From positions 1 to 13,542 of the forward strand of contig JBBQTU010000109.1 of assembly GCA_038213005.1 (NCBI GenBank): DNA of 13,542 nucleotides, given 5' to 3'. The position numbers and the translations under genes were made by a program. This stretch comes from JBBQTU01 sp038213005. Its GTDB lineage: Bacteria; Planctomycetota; Phycisphaerae; Tepidisphaerales; Tepidisphaeraceae. Each line of letters begins with the position of its first letter. The first letter of the stretch is position 1. Under the pieces are notes generated by a model that ran no database searches, was not told where the DNA came from, and was given only the letters and a program-made list of their open reading frames with translations. Below are positions 11,727 through 13,542 of the stretch, one piece after another.

Positions 11727-13472
11727 ATGAACTCAAGACGGGTGATTTCAAAACGGCCACCCCGCGAGATGCGGCGACTCCAGGAGGAGGTTGAGTCGCT
11801 GCGCGCTCAACTGGCGGAGGCGAAGGAAACGCTGAGCGCCATCCAGAGCGGAGAGGTTGACGCAGTGGTCGTGGACTCCCCCGACGGGCAGCGCATTTTC
11901 ACATTGCAGGGCGCTGACCATGCCTACCGTTCCCTGATCGAGCAGATGGGCGAAGGCGCTGTGACGATCAAGGCCGGCGGCGCTATCGACTACTGCAACC
12001 GGGGCTTTGCCGACATGCTCGCCCGGCCACTGGAGCAGATCATCGGCACGATGGCGCGACGCTATGTCGCCCAAGCCGACCAGCCGACCTTTGCCTCTCT
12101 GCTGCACCAGGCGTGGGCATCCAGCGTGCAGGGCGAGGTTGGGCTGATCGCGGCGGATGGACGCGTGATCCCTGTCCAGGTCGGGTTTTCGCCGCTGGTG
12201 GATGACAGCCCCGGCACATCGGTGTCGATGGTGGTCACCAATCTGACCGAACGAAAGCAGGCCGAGCGCGTGCAGGCCGCCAGACTTCTGGCCGAACAAG
12301 CCACTGCGGTTGCCGAAGCGGCCAGCAAGGACAAAGACCAGTTCATGGCGGTGCTCAGCCACGAACTGCGCAATCCGCTGAACCCGGTGATGGCAACGGC
12401 GTCGATGCTGCGGGAGGATGCGCGTTTTGACGCCGACACCCGCGAGCAACTGGACGTCATCCTTCGCAACGCGAAACTGGCGGCACGGCTGGTGGACGAT
12501 CTTCTGGAAGTGACGCGTATCAAACGGGGCAAGATTGAACTGGACCGCCATCGCGTTGATGTATGCACGATCATCCGCCGCGCTATCGACGACTGCATGC
12601 CCGACATCCGGGCCAAAAAGCTGGCGTCGGGCGCGGACCTGGGGTCGGTGCCGCAGTGGGTCGACGCCGACGCCGGCCGGTTGCAACAGGTGTTCTGGAA
12701 CCTGCTGAAAAACGCGGTGAAGTTCACGCCGGTCGGCGGGCGCGTCGATGTTCGCTGCCATCGAAACGGCGACAACTTCGTTGTTGCCGAGGTCAGCGAC
12801 AGCGGCGAAGGGATTGAAGCCGATGCCCTGGCACGCATCTTCAACGCGTTTGACCAGGGGGATCGCTCCATCACGCGGCAATTCGGCGGTCTTGGTCTGG
12901 GACTGACCATCAGCAAAGCGATGGTGGAAATGCACGGCGGCACCATCGGGGTCCAGAGCGCAGGCAAGGGCAAGGGGGCGACGTTCACCGTGCGGTTGCC
13001 GGTGGCGGATGCCTCGATGCCCAAGGGCATCGAGCCAACTGCTCCGATACGAACATCTGAGCTCAAGAAGATGAAATTGAGAATCCTGCTCGTGGAGGAC
13101 CATGGCGACACGGCGCTGATCATGCGGCGGTTGTTGTCAGGCCAAGGGCACGACGTCCAGATTGCCCCTGACGTCACAACCGCGATGCAACTGGCTGGCG
13201 AGCAGACCTTTGACCTGCTGCTGAGCGACATGGGGCTGCCCGATGGGACCGGGCTGGAGTTCATGCGGGCGCTGCGGAGCAAGGGCATTATGTGGCCGGG
13301 CATCGCCCTGAGCGGATACGGGCAGGAGAGCGATATCCAGCAGAGCCGCGAAGCCGGCTTCGCCGCCCACCTGGTCAAACCGGTGAATCTCGCCAGGTTG
13401 AAAGACGAGATCGCCCGGGTGGCGGGGACGGCTGCTCGCTGTGTTTCGGCCGAGCCTGATTTGCATGCCTAG
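11727..13472 (+). CDS. Hybrid PAS histidine kinase with C-terminal receiver
   Basis: The 581-residue product is soluble, with no membrane span. It begins with a coiled coil (13-40), continues with IQSGEVDAVVVDSPDG and an FTLQGADHAYR bridge, a PAS domain (about 66-175), a second helix (176-203), HisKA with phospho-acceptor His212 (SHELRNPLNP), HATPase_c with N box NLLKNAVKFTP (325-335), G1 DSGEGI (358-363) and G2 GLGLGLTI (388-395), and a REC domain (about 451-565) with Glu457/Asp458, phospho-acceptor Asp501 (LLLSDMGLPDGTG), Ser529 and Lys551. All catalytic residues are intact. Its place as the last gene of the Kai operon suggests it is the input or output kinase. Unlike cyanobacterial SasA it has no KaiB-like sensor domain. 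ATG 11727 is preceded by AGGA at 11 nt and CAGGG at 2 nt. Confidence 0.93.
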   Translation: MNSRRVISKRPPREMRRLQEEVESLRAQLAEAKETLSAIQSGEVDAVVVDSPDGQRIFTLQGADHAYRSLIEQMGEGAVTIKAGGAIDYCNRGFADMLARPLEQIIGTMARRYVAQADQPTFASLLHQAWASSVQGEVGLIAADGRVIPVQVGFSPLVDDSPGTSVSMVVTNLTERKQAERVQAARLLAEQATAVAEAASKDKDQFMAVLSHELRNPLNPVMATASMLREDARFDADTREQLDVILRNAKLAARLVDDLLEVTRIKRGKIELDRHRVDVCTIIRRAIDDCMPDIRAKKLASGADLGSVPQWVDADAGRLQQVFWNLLKNAVKFTPVGGRVDVRCHRNGDNFVVAEVSDSGEGIEADALARIFNAFDQGDRSITRQFGGLGLGLTISKAMVEMHGGTIGVQSAGKGKGATFTVRLPVADASMPKGIEPTAPIRTSELKKMKLRILLVEDHGDTALIMRRLLSGQGHDVQIAPDVTTAMQLAGEQTFDLLLSDMGLPDGTGLEFMRALRSKGIMWPGIALSGYGQESDIQQSREAGFAAHLVKPVNLARLKDEIARVAGTAARCVSAEPDLHA

Positions 13473-13517
13473 ACTCGCTCCCCTCGTTGACAGACTTACG
13501 TGCGGTCGGAGGGTCAA

Positions 13518-13542
13518 GATGCGCACGTTTTTCAAGGGTGGG
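13518..13542 (+). CDS. Possible start of the next gene (truncated)
   Basis: GGAGGG (13507-13512) lies 5 nt before ATG 13518, and the frame stays open for the 8 visible codons (MRTFFKGG) to the edge. This would be a separate gene after the kinase. The same bases also form a 7-bp hairpin followed by T5 (ACGTGCG 13497-13503, CGCACGT 13521-13527), which would instead be a terminator of the Kai operon with a long 17-nt loop. I cannot decide between them from the window. Confidence 0.35.

Noticed and set aside
11748..13378. Long minus-strand frames opposite the hybrid kinase
   Set aside because: They are antisense shadows in GC-rich DNA. The plus-strand kinase has all H, N, G and REC motifs intact.
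13486..13491. TTGACA as a -35 box for a gene at the right edge
   Set aside because: No acceptable -10 hexamer lies 16-18 bp downstream.
13497..13531. Rho-independent terminator of the Kai operon
   Set aside because: The stem is only 7 bp with a 17-nt loop, and it overlaps a strong ribosome site plus ATG. I kept the gene-start reading as slightly more likely and list neither as certain.

Overview
The window is GC-rich bacterial DNA. Gene content, many uncharacterised small envelope proteins and dispersed palindromic repeats fit a Planctomycetota genome, perhaps Phycisphaerae-like. That placement is inferred from style, not from a marker gene.

Layout. (1) 193-2082, plus strand: gatC and gatA, two subunits of the tRNA-dependent amidotransferase, separated by a palindromic intergenic insert. 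(2) 2083-3107: a decayed 3' fragment of an IS transposase, then a gene-free stretch holding a nested set of inverted repeats. (3) 3076-5742, minus strand: ddl (D-Ala-D-Ala ligase), an FtsQ-like division protein and a six-span membrane protein. The last two overlap by 4 bp, which suggests a small wall/division operon. (4) 5891-8318: two divergent DUF2294 (MpsC-like) genes around a structured spacer with a strong orphan terminator. They are followed by small envelope genes: a DUF3309 peptide, an entericidin-like lipoprotein, a DUF883/YqjD-like membrane-anchored protein and a Thr-rich exported protein. A second copy of the roughly 122-bp palindromic element lies inside this set. (5) 8403-9152: two small unrecognised ORFs. 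(6) 9208-13472: a compact Kai operon, kaiC-kaiB-kaiB-hybrid histidine kinase, with overlapping or nearly touching genes. A possible next gene begins at the right edge.

How the genes work together. gatCA serves translation, completing Gln-tRNA and/or Asn-tRNA together with a gatB not in the window. ddl and the FtsQ-like gene serve peptidoglycan precursor synthesis and septation. The small-protein region looks like an envelope or general-stress cassette, by analogy with these families elsewhere. The Kai operon encodes a double-ATPase KaiC with a Ser-Ser pair at the phosphosite, two different KaiB proteins, and a PAS-HisKA-HATPase-REC kinase that is the likely signalling output. The second KaiB carries residues that, in cyanobacterial KaiB, favour the fold-switched state.

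The most noteworthy items are the KaiB1/KaiB2 divergence, the candidate attenuator or small RNA at about 6361-6512, and the nested palindromic repeat whose outer arm supplies the C-terminus of a membrane protein gene.
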